NCBI GenBank assembly: GCA_021775615.1
Contig: JAJFHL010000123.1
Span: forward strand, 1 to 44,814
Source: Hyphomicrobiales bacterium
GTDB taxonomy: Bacteria; Pseudomonadota; Alphaproteobacteria; Rhizobiales; JAJFHB01
DNA length: 44,814 nt
Direction: 5' to 3'
Part shown: piece by piece, positions 16,147 to 24,258 of the stretch
How positions within the stretch are numbered: the stretch's first letter is position 1
How the letters are laid out: each line of letters starts with the position of its first letter
Position numbers and translations under genes: made by a program
Notes under the pieces: model-generated
Database searches by the model: none
What the model was told of the DNA's origin: nothing
What the model saw: only the letters and a program-made list of their open reading frames with translations

Positions 16147-18570
16147 ATGGCATTCAAGGCCGATGAGCATGCCCGGATCGTCATCATCGGTGGCGGCGCC
16201 ATCGGCTGCTCGCTCGCCTATCATCTCGGCCGGGCGGGGGAGAGCGACGTCCTCCTGCTCGAAAAGGCGAACCTGACCGAGGGTTGCACCTGGCACGCGG
16301 CGGGCCTTGTCGGCCAGTTGCGCGGCAAGAAGAACCTCACCCGCCTGATGCAGAACTCGGTTGCGGTCTATGACCGGCTGGAAGAGGAGACCGGCGTCGC
16401 CATCGACTGGCGGAAGGTGGGCTCGTTGCGGCTTGCCGCGTCGCCCGAACGCTGGAGCGAGATCCGCCGCTCCATGACCCAGGCCCGCAGCTTCGGCTTC
16501 GAATGCCACAGCCTCGGGGCCGAGGAAGCTGAAAAGCTGTTCCCTTACATCGATCCTGAAGGTGTCGTCGGTGCCGCGTTCATTCCCTCCGACGGCTATG
16601 TCGACCCTTCGGGCCTCACGCAGGCCTATGCCAGGGGCGCCCGTACTGCCGGGATCACCCTGCGCGAGCGGGTGCTTGTCACCGACATCGTGGTTGAGGG
16701 GTCCCGCGCCGTCGGCGTCGTCACGGACCATGGCACCATCGGCTGCGAAATCCTCGTCAACTGTGCCGGCCTGTGGGCCAAGCGGGTCGGCGAACTCGCC
16801 GGTCTCGCGCTCGCCGCCGGTGTCGTCGAGCACCAGTACTTCGTCACCGAAAAAACTCTCGACTATGCGCCTGATCTGCCGACGCTACGCGATCCCGACA
16901 AGAACTTCTACCTGAAGCCCGATGTCGGCGGCTTCGCCATCGGCGGCTGGGAGGCGGGCTCGAAGAGTTGCTGGCGCTCGAAGCCGCCCTTTGAATTCGG
17001 CCGCGAGTTGTTCGAACCCAATATGGAGCGCCTGGAACTCTTTGCGTTGCCTGCCGCCGAACGGTTGCCGGTTCTCAACGAAGTGGGCATCCAGACCATC
17101 ATCAACGGCCCCATTCCGGTGTCGGCCGATGGCGAACCGGTCATGGGGCTGGCGCCGGAGCTGGACAATGTGTTCGTCGCCTGCGGCTTCACCGCCGGCA
17201 TCGCCGCTTCCGGCGGGGCCGGCGAGGCGATGTCGAACTGGATCCTCCATGGCGACCCCGGCATGGATCTTTGGGCCTTCGATGTCCGCCGCTTTGGCGC
17301 GCCCCATGCGGTGGGCGGGTATCTTGAGGCCCGTTCGATCGAGGCCTATGGCAGCTATTACCAGATCCACTGGCCGCAGGACGAGAGTACGGCGGGGCGA
17401 AACCTGCGGCTGAGTCCTCTGCACGATGTGCTGAAGAACTCCGGCGCGGTATTCGGGTCGAAATTCGGCTGGGAGCGGCCGACCTGGTTTGCCCCCGGGG
17501 GCGTGGAGCCGGTCGACCGGCACAGCTTCGAGGCAAAGCCCAACTGGTTCGAGCATGTCGCAGAAGAATGCCGGGCGATCCGCGAGCGTGTTGCACTGAT
17601 CGACCAGACATCGTTCGCCAAGTTCGAGATCGAGGGCCCCGGCGCCCTGGATGCCCTGCAAAACCTGTGCGCCAACCGGCTTTCCGAAACACCTGGCGTC
17701 TGCACCTATACCCAGCTCTGCAACGAGCGCGGCGGCATCGAGGCGGATCTCACGATCATGCATCTGGAAGAGGACCGCTTCTATCTGGTCACCGGTTCCG
17801 GATTTGGTGTCCGCGACGGTCATTGGGTCCGTTCGCATTTGCCGCGCGACGGCTCCGTGCACATGCGTGAGGTGACGTCGGCGCTCGGCGTCATCAATAT
17901 CTGCGGACCGCGGTCCCGCGACATTCTTCAGGCGGTCTCAAACGCAGACCTCGGCAACGAGGCCTTCCCGTTTCTCGCCGTCCGAAACATCGAGATCGGC
18001 ATGGCTCCGGTTCGGGCAGCGCGTGTCGGCTATGTCGGCGAGCTGGGCTGGGAACTGCATATCCCATCTGAGTATGTGCGCCATGTCTACGAACAGCTCT
18101 GGCAGGCGGGCGAGGACCACGGCATTGCCAATGCGGGCTACCGGGCCATCGACTCCTGCCGCCTGGAAAAGGGCTATCTCTACTGGAGCGGTGACATCGG
18201 GCCGGACTACAACCCTTATGAAGCGGGCCTCGGCTTCTGCGTGGCACTCGACAAGGGACCCTTTCTCGGCAGCGCGGCCCTGGCCGATATTGTCGAAACG
18301 GGGGTGACGCGGCGTCTCTGCTCATTCACCGTCGATGGTTTTGCCCCATTTCACGGTAGCGAGGCAATTATCCACAACGGTGCTACTGTTGGTTATGCCA
18401 CCTCCAGCGGATACGGGCACTCAGTGGAGAAAACCATAAGTTTGGGTTATTTGCCGCTTGAGCTGGTTTTGCAGACGGACTTTGAGATCGAAGCCTTCGG
18501 CAACACTTATCAAGCAGTGCGCGGTCCGCGCTGCCTTTATGACTCTAAAATGCAAAAACTGAAGGCCTGA
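16147..18570 (+). CDS. Dimethylglycine/sarcosine dehydrogenase-like flavoprotein 2 (DAO + GcvT domains)
   Basis: An 807-residue paralog of flavoprotein 1 with the same domain order. The FAD motif is IIGGGAIG (residues 13-20), and CTWHAAGLVGQLR holds the predicted covalent-FAD histidine H50. The DAO domain extends to about 365, and the GcvT-like folate domain runs from about 430 to the end, with GELGWELHIP and GYRAIDSCRLEKGYLYW. Sequence between the shared motifs is clearly diverged from flavoprotein 1, so the two probably act on different substrates or successive steps, as dimethylglycine and sarcosine dehydrogenases do. The gene follows the glutamine amidotransferase by 6 bases and precedes phosphotransferase 2 by 12. 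Confidence 0.88.
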   Translation: MAFKADEHARIVIIGGGAIGCSLAYHLGRAGESDVLLLEKANLTEGCTWHAAGLVGQLRGKKNLTRLMQNSVAVYDRLEEETGVAIDWRKVGSLRLAASPERWSEIRRSMTQARSFGFECHSLGAEEAEKLFPYIDPEGVVGAAFIPSDGYVDPSGLTQAYARGARTAGITLRERVLVTDIVVEGSRAVGVVTDHGTIGCEILVNCAGLWAKRVGELAGLALAAGVVEHQYFVTEKTLDYAPDLPTLRDPDKNFYLKPDVGGFAIGGWEAGSKSCWRSKPPFEFGRELFEPNMERLELFALPAAERLPVLNEVGIQTIINGPIPVSADGEPVMGLAPELDNVFVACGFTAGIAASGGAGEAMSNWILHGDPGMDLWAFDVRRFGAPHAVGGYLEARSIEAYGSYYQIHWPQDESTAGRNLRLSPLHDVLKNSGAVFGSKFGWERPTWFAPGGVEPVDRHSFEAKPNWFEHVAEECRAIRERVALIDQTSFAKFEIEGPGALDALQNLCANRLSETPGVCTYTQLCNERGGIEADLTIMHLEEDRFYLVTGSGFGVRDGHWVRSHLPRDGSVHMREVTSALGVINICGPRSRDILQAVSNADLGNEAFPFLAVRNIEIGMAPVRAARVGYVGELGWELHIPSEYVRHVYEQLWQAGEDHGIANAGYRAIDSCRLEKGYLYWSGDIGPDYNPYEAGLGFCVALDKGPFLGSAALADIVETGVTRRLCSFTVDGFAPFHGSEAIIHNGATVGYATSSGYGHSVEKTISLGYLPLELVLQTDFEIEAFGNTYQAVRGPRCLYDSKMQKLKA

Positions 18571-18582
18571 GGGGAGGACACC

Positions 18583-19515
18583 ATGAGCGATGACGTGAAC
18601 GCGGCCCGCGAAGCGCTGAAAGAGATACCGCTCTTCGCAGGCATCGATCCGGCGGCCGCAGGTATCGTCCGGCTGGGCGGCCTGACGAACCTGGTGTTCC
18701 GGGTCGATCACGGCGGTGACGCCTATTGCCTGCGCATTCCGGGCGAGGGCACCGAGGAATATATCGACCGCAAGACCGAAGCGCAGATGGCGGCCGCCGC
18801 CGCCCGCGCCGGCGTCAGCCCCGAGGTGCTGTTTTCAGACGGTGCAAGCGGCCTGATGGTGACCCGATACCTCGATGGCTTCGAGACCATGAGCCCGGAG
18901 CTCTTCCGCTCCCGGCAGGGCGCGCCGGCCCGCGCCGCAGAAGCCTTCAGGCAGCTTCATACCAGCGGCGAGACCTTCGACTTCCAGTTCGAACTGCTCG
19001 GCATGATCGACGATTACCTGAAGGTCCTGGGCACCAGGGACGTCGAGTTTCCAGAAGGCTATCACGACGTGCTGAAGGACTCCGAAGGCGTGCGCGAAGC
19101 CCTCAATGCACACCCCGTCGAGCGCGTTGCGTGCCACTGCGATCCCTTGTGCGAGAACTTTCTCGATGACGGCGCACGCATGTGGATCGTTGACTGGGAG
19201 TATTCCGGCATGAACGACCCCTTGTGGGATCTCGGTGATCTCTCCGTCGAGGGCGAGTTCACCGCCGAACAGGACGCTGAAATGATCAACGCCTATTTCG
19301 GCGGTGCGCCGGGTGACGCGGATTATGGCCGGGTCATCATCCACAAGGCCATGTGCGACCTGCTGTGGACCCTGTGGGGCCTCATCCAGCATGCCAACAA
19401 CAACCCGGTCGACGACTTCTGGGCCTATTCGACCGGCCGTTTCGAGCGCTGCAAGGCGCTGATGGCGTCCCCCGGCTTTGGCGACCATGTGCGTGCCGTG
19501 CGCAAGGGAACGTGA
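18583..19515 (+). CDS. Choline/ethanolamine-kinase-like phosphotransferase 2
   Basis: A 310-residue kinase-fold protein with catalytic loop CHCDPLCEN (H185, D187, N192), metal-binding loop VDWEYSG (D204), and the N-lobe LGGLTNLVFRV and YCLRIPGEG strands typical of choline kinase/LicA-like enzymes. It starts at ATG 18583 after GAGGGGAGG. It is only distantly similar to phosphotransferase 1, so it is not a recent duplicate. As the last gene of the cluster it lies 12 bases after flavoprotein 2 and converges with the GST gene 6 bases further on. It probably phosphorylates an amino alcohol or a betaine-derived alcohol; LicA-like use of choline is one possibility. Confidence 0.85.
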   Translation: MSDDVNAAREALKEIPLFAGIDPAAAGIVRLGGLTNLVFRVDHGGDAYCLRIPGEGTEEYIDRKTEAQMAAAAARAGVSPEVLFSDGASGLMVTRYLDGFETMSPELFRSRQGAPARAAEAFRQLHTSGETFDFQFELLGMIDDYLKVLGTRDVEFPEGYHDVLKDSEGVREALNAHPVERVACHCDPLCENFLDDGARMWIVDWEYSGMNDPLWDLGDLSVEGEFTAEQDAEMINAYFGGAPGDADYGRVIIHKAMCDLLWTLWGLIQHANNNPVDDFWAYSTGRFERCKALMASPGFGDHVRAVRKGT

Positions 19516-19521
19516 AACGAT

Positions 19522-20130
19522 CTAGTCCCGCATCAGCGTGCAGTGTTCCCGCTCGAAGAGCCGGTCGAGATAGCCGTGCAGATTCGAGAACCGATCCTCC
19601 AGATGTCCCTGGCGGCGGCCCCAGTTCACGGTGTAACCGACGATGATGTCGGTGACTGTGAAGCGGTTCTCGATCAGGTGTTCGCACCCGCCCAACACAT
19701 CATCCAGCACGGCGGCACCGCGCTTGAACATTGCACCGTTCTGCTCGAGGCCCGCGGAAATGCGCTGCTCCTCCGGCAGAACGGCGGTGTTGACCAGGCT
19801 GGCCCATAACCAGGCTTCCATTTCGGTAAGGGCAAACTGGGTCCACTGATCGTGCAGCGTCCGTTCCCAGGTGCCGGCCTTGGCCACCAGATTCCGGTCC
19901 GGCACCAGATCGGCGATGGCGGTTGCAATGGCGGCCGACTCGAACAGCGGTTTTCCGTCGATCACCGCCGCCGGTATTTTGCCGAGAGGGTGTACGCTCT
20001 TCAGCTCGTCCGAACCGATGATGTCGGGGCTGCCGCCGGCCGTCTCATAGTCGAGGCCGGCCTCGAGCAGCGTCCAGCGGCAACGGGCCGAGCGCGTCGG
20101 TTCGAATTCATAAAGCTTGATGGTTGTCAT
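19522..20130 (-). CDS. Glutathione S-transferase family protein
   Basis: A 202-residue GST. The thioredoxin-like N-terminal domain reads MTTIKLYEFEPTRSARCRWTLLEAG, with the HPLGKIPAAV cis-proline loop and LFESAAIATAI glutathione-contact segment. A helical C-terminal domain ends near GYLDRLFERE. The start at 20130 is favoured over a longer in-frame ORF because GAGAGGA lies eight bases upstream and the fold begins there. Substrate and class are not evident; a detoxification role is likely. It is divergent from the quinone reductase at 20328, so the two may share regulation from the 197-bp region between them. Confidence 0.85.
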   Translation of the reverse strand: MTTIKLYEFEPTRSARCRWTLLEAGLDYETAGGSPDIIGSDELKSVHPLGKIPAAVIDGKPLFESAAIATAIADLVPDRNLVAKAGTWERTLHDQWTQFALTEMEAWLWASLVNTAVLPEEQRISAGLEQNGAMFKRGAAVLDDVLGGCEHLIENRFTVTDIIVGYTVNWGRRQGHLEDRFSNLHGYLDRLFEREHCTLMRD

Positions 20131-20327
20131 TGCGTGTCCTCTCGTTGTTCTCATATGTGCCGGAGAGAGCTCTCTCTGGCTCATAGACGAACGAGAAGCC
20201 GCAATATCGACGGGTGCGGAAGGGATTCTTGCGGGGGGAGCATGTCGCTGTATCCGTTGTGATAGGTATGGCGGCGCCAGCACAATGGCGAGTTTGCATG
20301 TGACGTATTTCCGGAGGGACGAATGCC

Positions 20328-20981
20328 ATGCGCATATTGACCGTTTTTGCCCATCCGAACCGCAATTCGTACTCCGGCGCAGTGCTGGATGCGTTTCTTG
20401 CGGGCTTGGGTGAAGCCGGGCACGAATGCGAGTTGGCGGACCTCTATCGGGAAGATTTTGATCCAAGGCTGAAACCCGCCGACTACGCGCAGTTCACAAC
20501 CGGTCCGGGTGACATGCCGGATGATGTGCTTCGCGAACAGGAACGGGTCGGGCGGGCCGAAGCCATTGCATTTGTCTTTCCCGTTTGGTGGTGGTCGTTT
20601 CCAGCAATGCTCAAGGGATGGATCGACCGTGTCTGGTGCAACGGCTGGGCCTACGACTTTACGGTCGAGCGTTCGATCGGACGTCTCGATCTGAGCAAAG
20701 CCGTCCTGCTCTGTCCCGGCGGATCGTCAGCCGATGTCTACAGGCGATATGGGTATCACGAAGGAATGCGCCGCTGCATCGATGTGGGTGTGCTTGGCTA
20801 TTGCGGAATCGACACTGTCGATATGCATATCTTTCCAAGTGTGGATGACGACGCTGATGGGCGAATTGAATACCTGAAAATCGCCGAGCGGGTCGGTCGC
20901 GATTTCGCAAAGAGAGATCCAATTGTGGATTTATCCTCGCTGTCACAGATCGACCGTCCGACAAAACGCAGCAAGGAGTGA
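20328..20981 (+). CDS. NAD(P)H:quinone oxidoreductase-like flavodoxin-fold protein
   Basis: A 217-residue protein of the NQO1/MdaB/KefF branch of flavodoxin-fold enzymes. It begins MRILTVFAHPNRNSYSGAV, the FMN/FAD phosphate-binding start of the family. It has FVFPVWWWSFPAMLKGWIDRVW (about residues 82-103), the conserved flavin-contact and dimer helix, and PGGSSADVYRRYGYHEG near residue 125. The likely role is two-electron reduction of quinones or nitro-compounds, protecting against redox stress in the cytoplasm. GGAGGGACG upstream supports the start. It is divergent from a GST, a pairing that fits a detoxification module. Confidence 0.87.
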   Translation: MRILTVFAHPNRNSYSGAVLDAFLAGLGEAGHECELADLYREDFDPRLKPADYAQFTTGPGDMPDDVLREQERVGRAEAIAFVFPVWWWSFPAMLKGWIDRVWCNGWAYDFTVERSIGRLDLSKAVLLCPGGSSADVYRRYGYHEGMRRCIDVGVLGYCGIDTVDMHIFPSVDDDADGRIEYLKIAERVGRDFAKRDPIVDLSSLSQIDRPTKRSKE

Positions 20982-21074
20982 TCCGTGGTTGGTTGTCCGG
21001 TGCTTCCCGGATATGGCTGATGTCGCAGGCAAGCCGGCGTTTGGCGCCAATTGCGCTGCGCACTGACCCTTGTA

Positions 21075-21281
21075 TCAGTCGCTGATCATCGCCAGTGCGG
21101 CCTTCCGGTCGCCGGGCTTCAGTTTCAGAAACAGCGCGCGGGCGGCCTTGATGTCTTTCTCGGCGCCATTCTCGGAAGCCGTTCTCAATGCAACGGTCGT
21201 TGGATGGTCCGCGCCGCAGATGAACGTCAGGGCCTTGGCCAGGCGCCCAAGTGCGTCCCGGTCGATTGTCATGTCACTCAT
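21075..21281 (-). CDS. Small hypothetical protein, 68 residues
   Basis: I do not recognise this gene. The product is 68 residues, begins MSDMTIDRDALGRLAKALTF and ends KPGDRKAALAMISD. It is mostly helical by composition, with charged residues spaced as in amphipathic helices and no signal peptide or membrane segment. It looks genuine rather than a chance frame because its codon use resembles the neighbours and it lies in an otherwise gene-free stretch. It is codirectional with the small basic protein at 21347-21550, 65 bases upstream. No function is proposed. Confidence 0.55.
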   Translation of the reverse strand: MSDMTIDRDALGRLAKALTFICGADHPTTVALRTASENGAEKDIKAARALFLKLKPGDRKAALAMISD

Positions 21282-21346
21282 ATGTTTCGCCTTTGCTGCG
21301 GGACGACTGCGGTCGGGCGCAACCGATAGAAGAAGCTCGACAGGGT

Positions 21347-21550
21347 CTACCGCGACCGGGCGTTTCCGCGCTGCATCGCCGACAGAGTTTTCACGTCCGC
21401 GCCGCTGCCGATATTCCGCATGGCATTGGATTTGGCGTCAAAATGCCCTTTTGGTGGTTTCTCTGCGGGCTTCGTGCTTTTGGTATCGGGATTTACCACC
21501 TTGGCCGCCGCTCTTGCCTTCGCCCGGGCGCGCGCCTTTGCTTTCGTCAT
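21347..21550 (-). CDS. Small very basic protein, 67 residues
   Basis: The predicted product starts MTKAKARARAKARAAAKVV, a Lys/Arg/Ala-rich helix resembling histone-like tails, and continues to a C-terminal FDAKSNAMRNIGSGADVKTL segment. An earlier in-frame ATG (21598) would add 16 residues of low-quality sequence, so the internal start is preferred. Similar short Ala/Lys-rich proteins occur in rhizobia to my recollection, but I cannot name a family. The basic N-terminus suggests nucleic-acid binding; this is inference from composition only. It is probably cotranscribed with 21075-21281. Confidence 0.55.
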   Translation of the reverse strand: MTKAKARARAKARAAAKVVNPDTKSTKPAEKPPKGHFDAKSNAMRNIGSGADVKTLSAMQRGNARSR

Positions 21551-21829
21551 GACAGTTTCACCATTCCGCCGGCGAGCTTGAGCGGGATGGCCATCCATCC
21601 GTCCCTGAGGCGCCCGGCATTTCTGAGGTTGTTTCGCGTGCGCCGAATGTACGTTGATTCAGCCGACAATGGAAATGCATTCCCTTTGCGCGGTCCGCCA
21701 CGCCGGATGCAATGGCCACCGATCGATCGGCGCCGTCCTTAATCGCAAGCCGCATGAAAACCGGGTTGCCAAACTCCAAGTTAACGTACCTTATCGTCTC
21801 CGGTCGATATTTTGGAGCCGCAGGTTTCA

Positions 21830-22975
21830 ATGACGAATGCAGTGGATCCGAACTGGGTCGTCCACGACCTGGACGCGCTTGCGGCGAATTTTTCGGAAGT
21901 GCGCCGCAGGGTCGGTCCGGATCAGGGCATCTTCGCGGCCATCAAGGGCAACGCCTACGGCCATGGCGCCTTGCCGGTTGCCCGATGCCTTGAGCATGCC
22001 GGCGCCGCCGGGTGCATGACCGGTTCCTTCGATGAGGCCCTTCTGCTGCGCGAGAATGGAGTGGGGCTGCCCGTGGTGTTGTTCGCCGGTGCGCTTGCGT
22101 CCGGGATGCCCGAACTGATTGGCGCAGGGTTGATCCCCACTATCGTCGATATGGCGGCGGCGGACGCCGTGGCTTCGGTGGCCACCCCGGAAGCGCCTGC
22201 CGATGTCTATGTGAAGGTGGACATGGGTCTCGGCCGCATCGGCGTGCCTTCGCATGAGATTGAAGCGTTCTTGAGTGCACTGTCGCAAAGGCCGGCCCTC
22301 AACGTTGCAGGTCTCTACACTCATCTGCCCTTTGGCGACAACGCAGGGCGTGAGTGGGCGAGCGGGAGGTTTCGCGCTTTCGACGATCTGCTTGGGGGGC
22401 TCGATGTCTCTGGTCTTCTGCCGCCGGTCACCCAGGCTGGCGCCAGCAGCAGCGTTGCGGTCGGATTGGCGGACCGGGCGAGTTCGGTCTGTGTCGGCCA
22501 TCTGCTGTTCGGGCTCACTCCGTTCGCCGATTCGTCCGTCGCTGACATCTCCGCCTTCAAACCGGTCATCTGTGAGCTCGGCAGCAGGCTGATCCAGGTG
22601 ACGGCGCATCGTCAGGGTGATGATGTCGCCATTGCAGGCATGTTCGGGCTTCGGCAGGGCAAACGGGTAGGTGTGGCGCCGATTGGCGCTGCCCACGGGT
22701 TGCAGCGGCCGGCTCCCGGCACCGTTCCGATGGCGCTTGTCAGGGGAAAGCGCGTGCCGATCATTGCCGTGTCGCTCGAGCATCTCACGGTCGATCTCGA
22801 CGGGGTCGAGGGGGCCGAGGCTGGCGATACCGTTCTGCTTCTCGGAAGCGATGGGGCAACCGGTATTGACCTCGAAGAATTTGCTGGATGGTCAGGGATG
22901 TCTTGCCTTGATGCGGTGCTGGCACTATCGGAACGGCTCCCCGCACAGTATCGCGGTGGAGCAGAGGGAGGATAG
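21830..22975 (+). CDS. Alanine-racemase-like PLP protein lacking canonical catalytic residues
   Basis: A 381-residue fold-type III PLP protein with the alanine racemase layout: N-terminal barrel with PLP lysine K39 in AAIKGNAYGHG, the VKVDMGLGRIGV substrate-side motif (about 128-139), and a C-terminal beta domain (VSLEHLTVDL). Two hallmark positions are changed. The Arg that contacts the PLP ring nitrogen in alanine racemase (VRPGxxxYG motif) is C221 in VCVGHLLFG. The second catalytic base tyrosine (IGYADG motif) is A287 in IGAAHG. It may therefore racemise another amino acid by a different route, or have another PLP activity. It is seven bases upstream of a DadA-type dehydrogenase, supporting D-amino-acid metabolism. 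The start is ATG 21830; TTG 21812 is possible. Confidence 0.82.
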   Translation: MTNAVDPNWVVHDLDALAANFSEVRRRVGPDQGIFAAIKGNAYGHGALPVARCLEHAGAAGCMTGSFDEALLLRENGVGLPVVLFAGALASGMPELIGAGLIPTIVDMAAADAVASVATPEAPADVYVKVDMGLGRIGVPSHEIEAFLSALSQRPALNVAGLYTHLPFGDNAGREWASGRFRAFDDLLGGLDVSGLLPPVTQAGASSSVAVGLADRASSVCVGHLLFGLTPFADSSVADISAFKPVICELGSRLIQVTAHRQGDDVAIAGMFGLRQGKRVGVAPIGAAHGLQRPAPGTVPMALVRGKRVPIIAVSLEHLTVDLDGVEGAEAGDTVLLLGSDGATGIDLEEFAGWSGMSCLDAVLALSERLPAQYRGGAEGG

Positions 22976-22982
22976 GGACGCC

Positions 22983-24245
22983 ATGGCGAGCGCAGCACGC
23001 ATAGCGGTTCTTGGCGGTGGCATCACCGGTGTCACATCCGCCTACTATCTTGCCCGGAGCGGATTTCAGGTAACCCTGATCGAACGACAGCCCGGGGCCG
23101 GGCTCGAAACCTCTTTCGCCAATGGCGGGCTGGTGACGCCGAGCATGTCTGATCCCTGGGCGGCTCCGGGCATTCCTCGATTGCTGCTGAAATGGCTGGG
23201 ACGGGAAGGCTCGCCCTTTCTTGTGCGCCTTGGTGCGATACCTGGCCTGACGTCCTGGGGGCTTCGGTTCCTTGCGCAGTGCAATGCCCGGTCCTGGCGC
23301 AAAAACACTGAGACGACCCTTCGCCTGTGCACCTACAGCCACCAGAGCCTGAAGGATCTGGTGAGTGAAACCGGCATAGACTACGACGCCAACCGGAGTG
23401 GTACGCTTCATCTCTTTCGCGATGAATTCTCGATGGAGAAGACCAGGCAATCGGCCGAACTTGTCGGCTCGCTTGGTGTGAGGTCGAGCGTTCTGGACGC
23501 CGACGGCTGCGCCGAACTGGAGCCTGCGCTCGCCTCCCAGCTCGATCGGATCTCGGGCGGTATCCACTATCCCGGCGACGAGGCGGGCGATGCCCATATG
23601 TTCACACAGAACCTCGCGACGATCTGTGCCTCCCTGGGTGTCGAGTTCCGCTACGGAGAGACCGTCGAAAGGATTGAGGTCGAGGGTGGGGCAGTGTCCA
23701 CGGTGGTTACGGACCGAGGGGAGGTGGTTGCAGACGCCTGCCTGGTCGCGCTCGGCAACGCCAGCGCCTCATTGTTGCGTCCGCTCGGCATCAAGCTGCC
23801 GATCTATCCGGTCAAGGGATATTCCGTGACCTACCCGGTCGGCGGCTGGAACGGTGCCCCGGTCGTCCCGTTTGTCGATGATGCGCGCAAGATCGGCATC
23901 GTGCGGATCGGCGATCGCGTGCGGGTCGCCGGCACCGCTGAATTCAACGGCCACGACAAAAGCCTGAACCGCAAACGCATCGACAATCTGGAGAGATACT
24001 TCCTCGATCTGTTTCCGGACTATCCCGATCGCGCCAAAGGTGAGGGATGGACCGGGCTGCGGCCGACGACGCCGGACGGCATTCCCTATCTCGGTGCGAC
24101 GCCCGTGCGCGGCCTTTATCTGAACACCGGGCATGGTCATCTCGGCTGGACCATGTCGTGCGGATCGGCGAGGGCGGTTTGCGATGTCATCACCGGCCGT
24201 GATCCGGAAATCGATCTTTCCGGAATGACGCTTCAGAGCAGATGA
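22983..24245 (+). CDS. dadA: D-amino-acid dehydrogenase (DadA family)
   Basis: A 420-residue FAD enzyme. The dinucleotide-binding motif AVLGGGITGVTSAYYLA (residues 8-24) is followed by the DadA signature ETSFANGG and PWAAPGIP near residue 60. The C-terminal substrate/FAD segment has GWTGLRPTTPDGIPYLG and NTGHGHLGWTMSCGSA. The enzyme oxidises D-amino acids to 2-oxo acids and ammonia, passing electrons to the respiratory quinone pool at the inner membrane. The start at 22983 is preferred over a longer ORF because a GGGAGG site precedes it. The upstream racemase-like gene ends seven bases before, and the enolase-superfamily gene follows by 13 bases, so the three form an operon. Confidence 0.87.
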   Translation: MASAARIAVLGGGITGVTSAYYLARSGFQVTLIERQPGAGLETSFANGGLVTPSMSDPWAAPGIPRLLLKWLGREGSPFLVRLGAIPGLTSWGLRFLAQCNARSWRKNTETTLRLCTYSHQSLKDLVSETGIDYDANRSGTLHLFRDEFSMEKTRQSAELVGSLGVRSSVLDADGCAELEPALASQLDRISGGIHYPGDEAGDAHMFTQNLATICASLGVEFRYGETVERIEVEGGAVSTVVTDRGEVVADACLVALGNASASLLRPLGIKLPIYPVKGYSVTYPVGGWNGAPVVPFVDDARKIGIVRIGDRVRVAGTAEFNGHDKSLNRKRIDNLERYFLDLFPDYPDRAKGEGWTGLRPTTPDGIPYLGATPVRGLYLNTGHGHLGWTMSCGSARAVCDVITGRDPEIDLSGMTLQSR

Positions 24246-24258
24246 AGAGAAGACCGGC

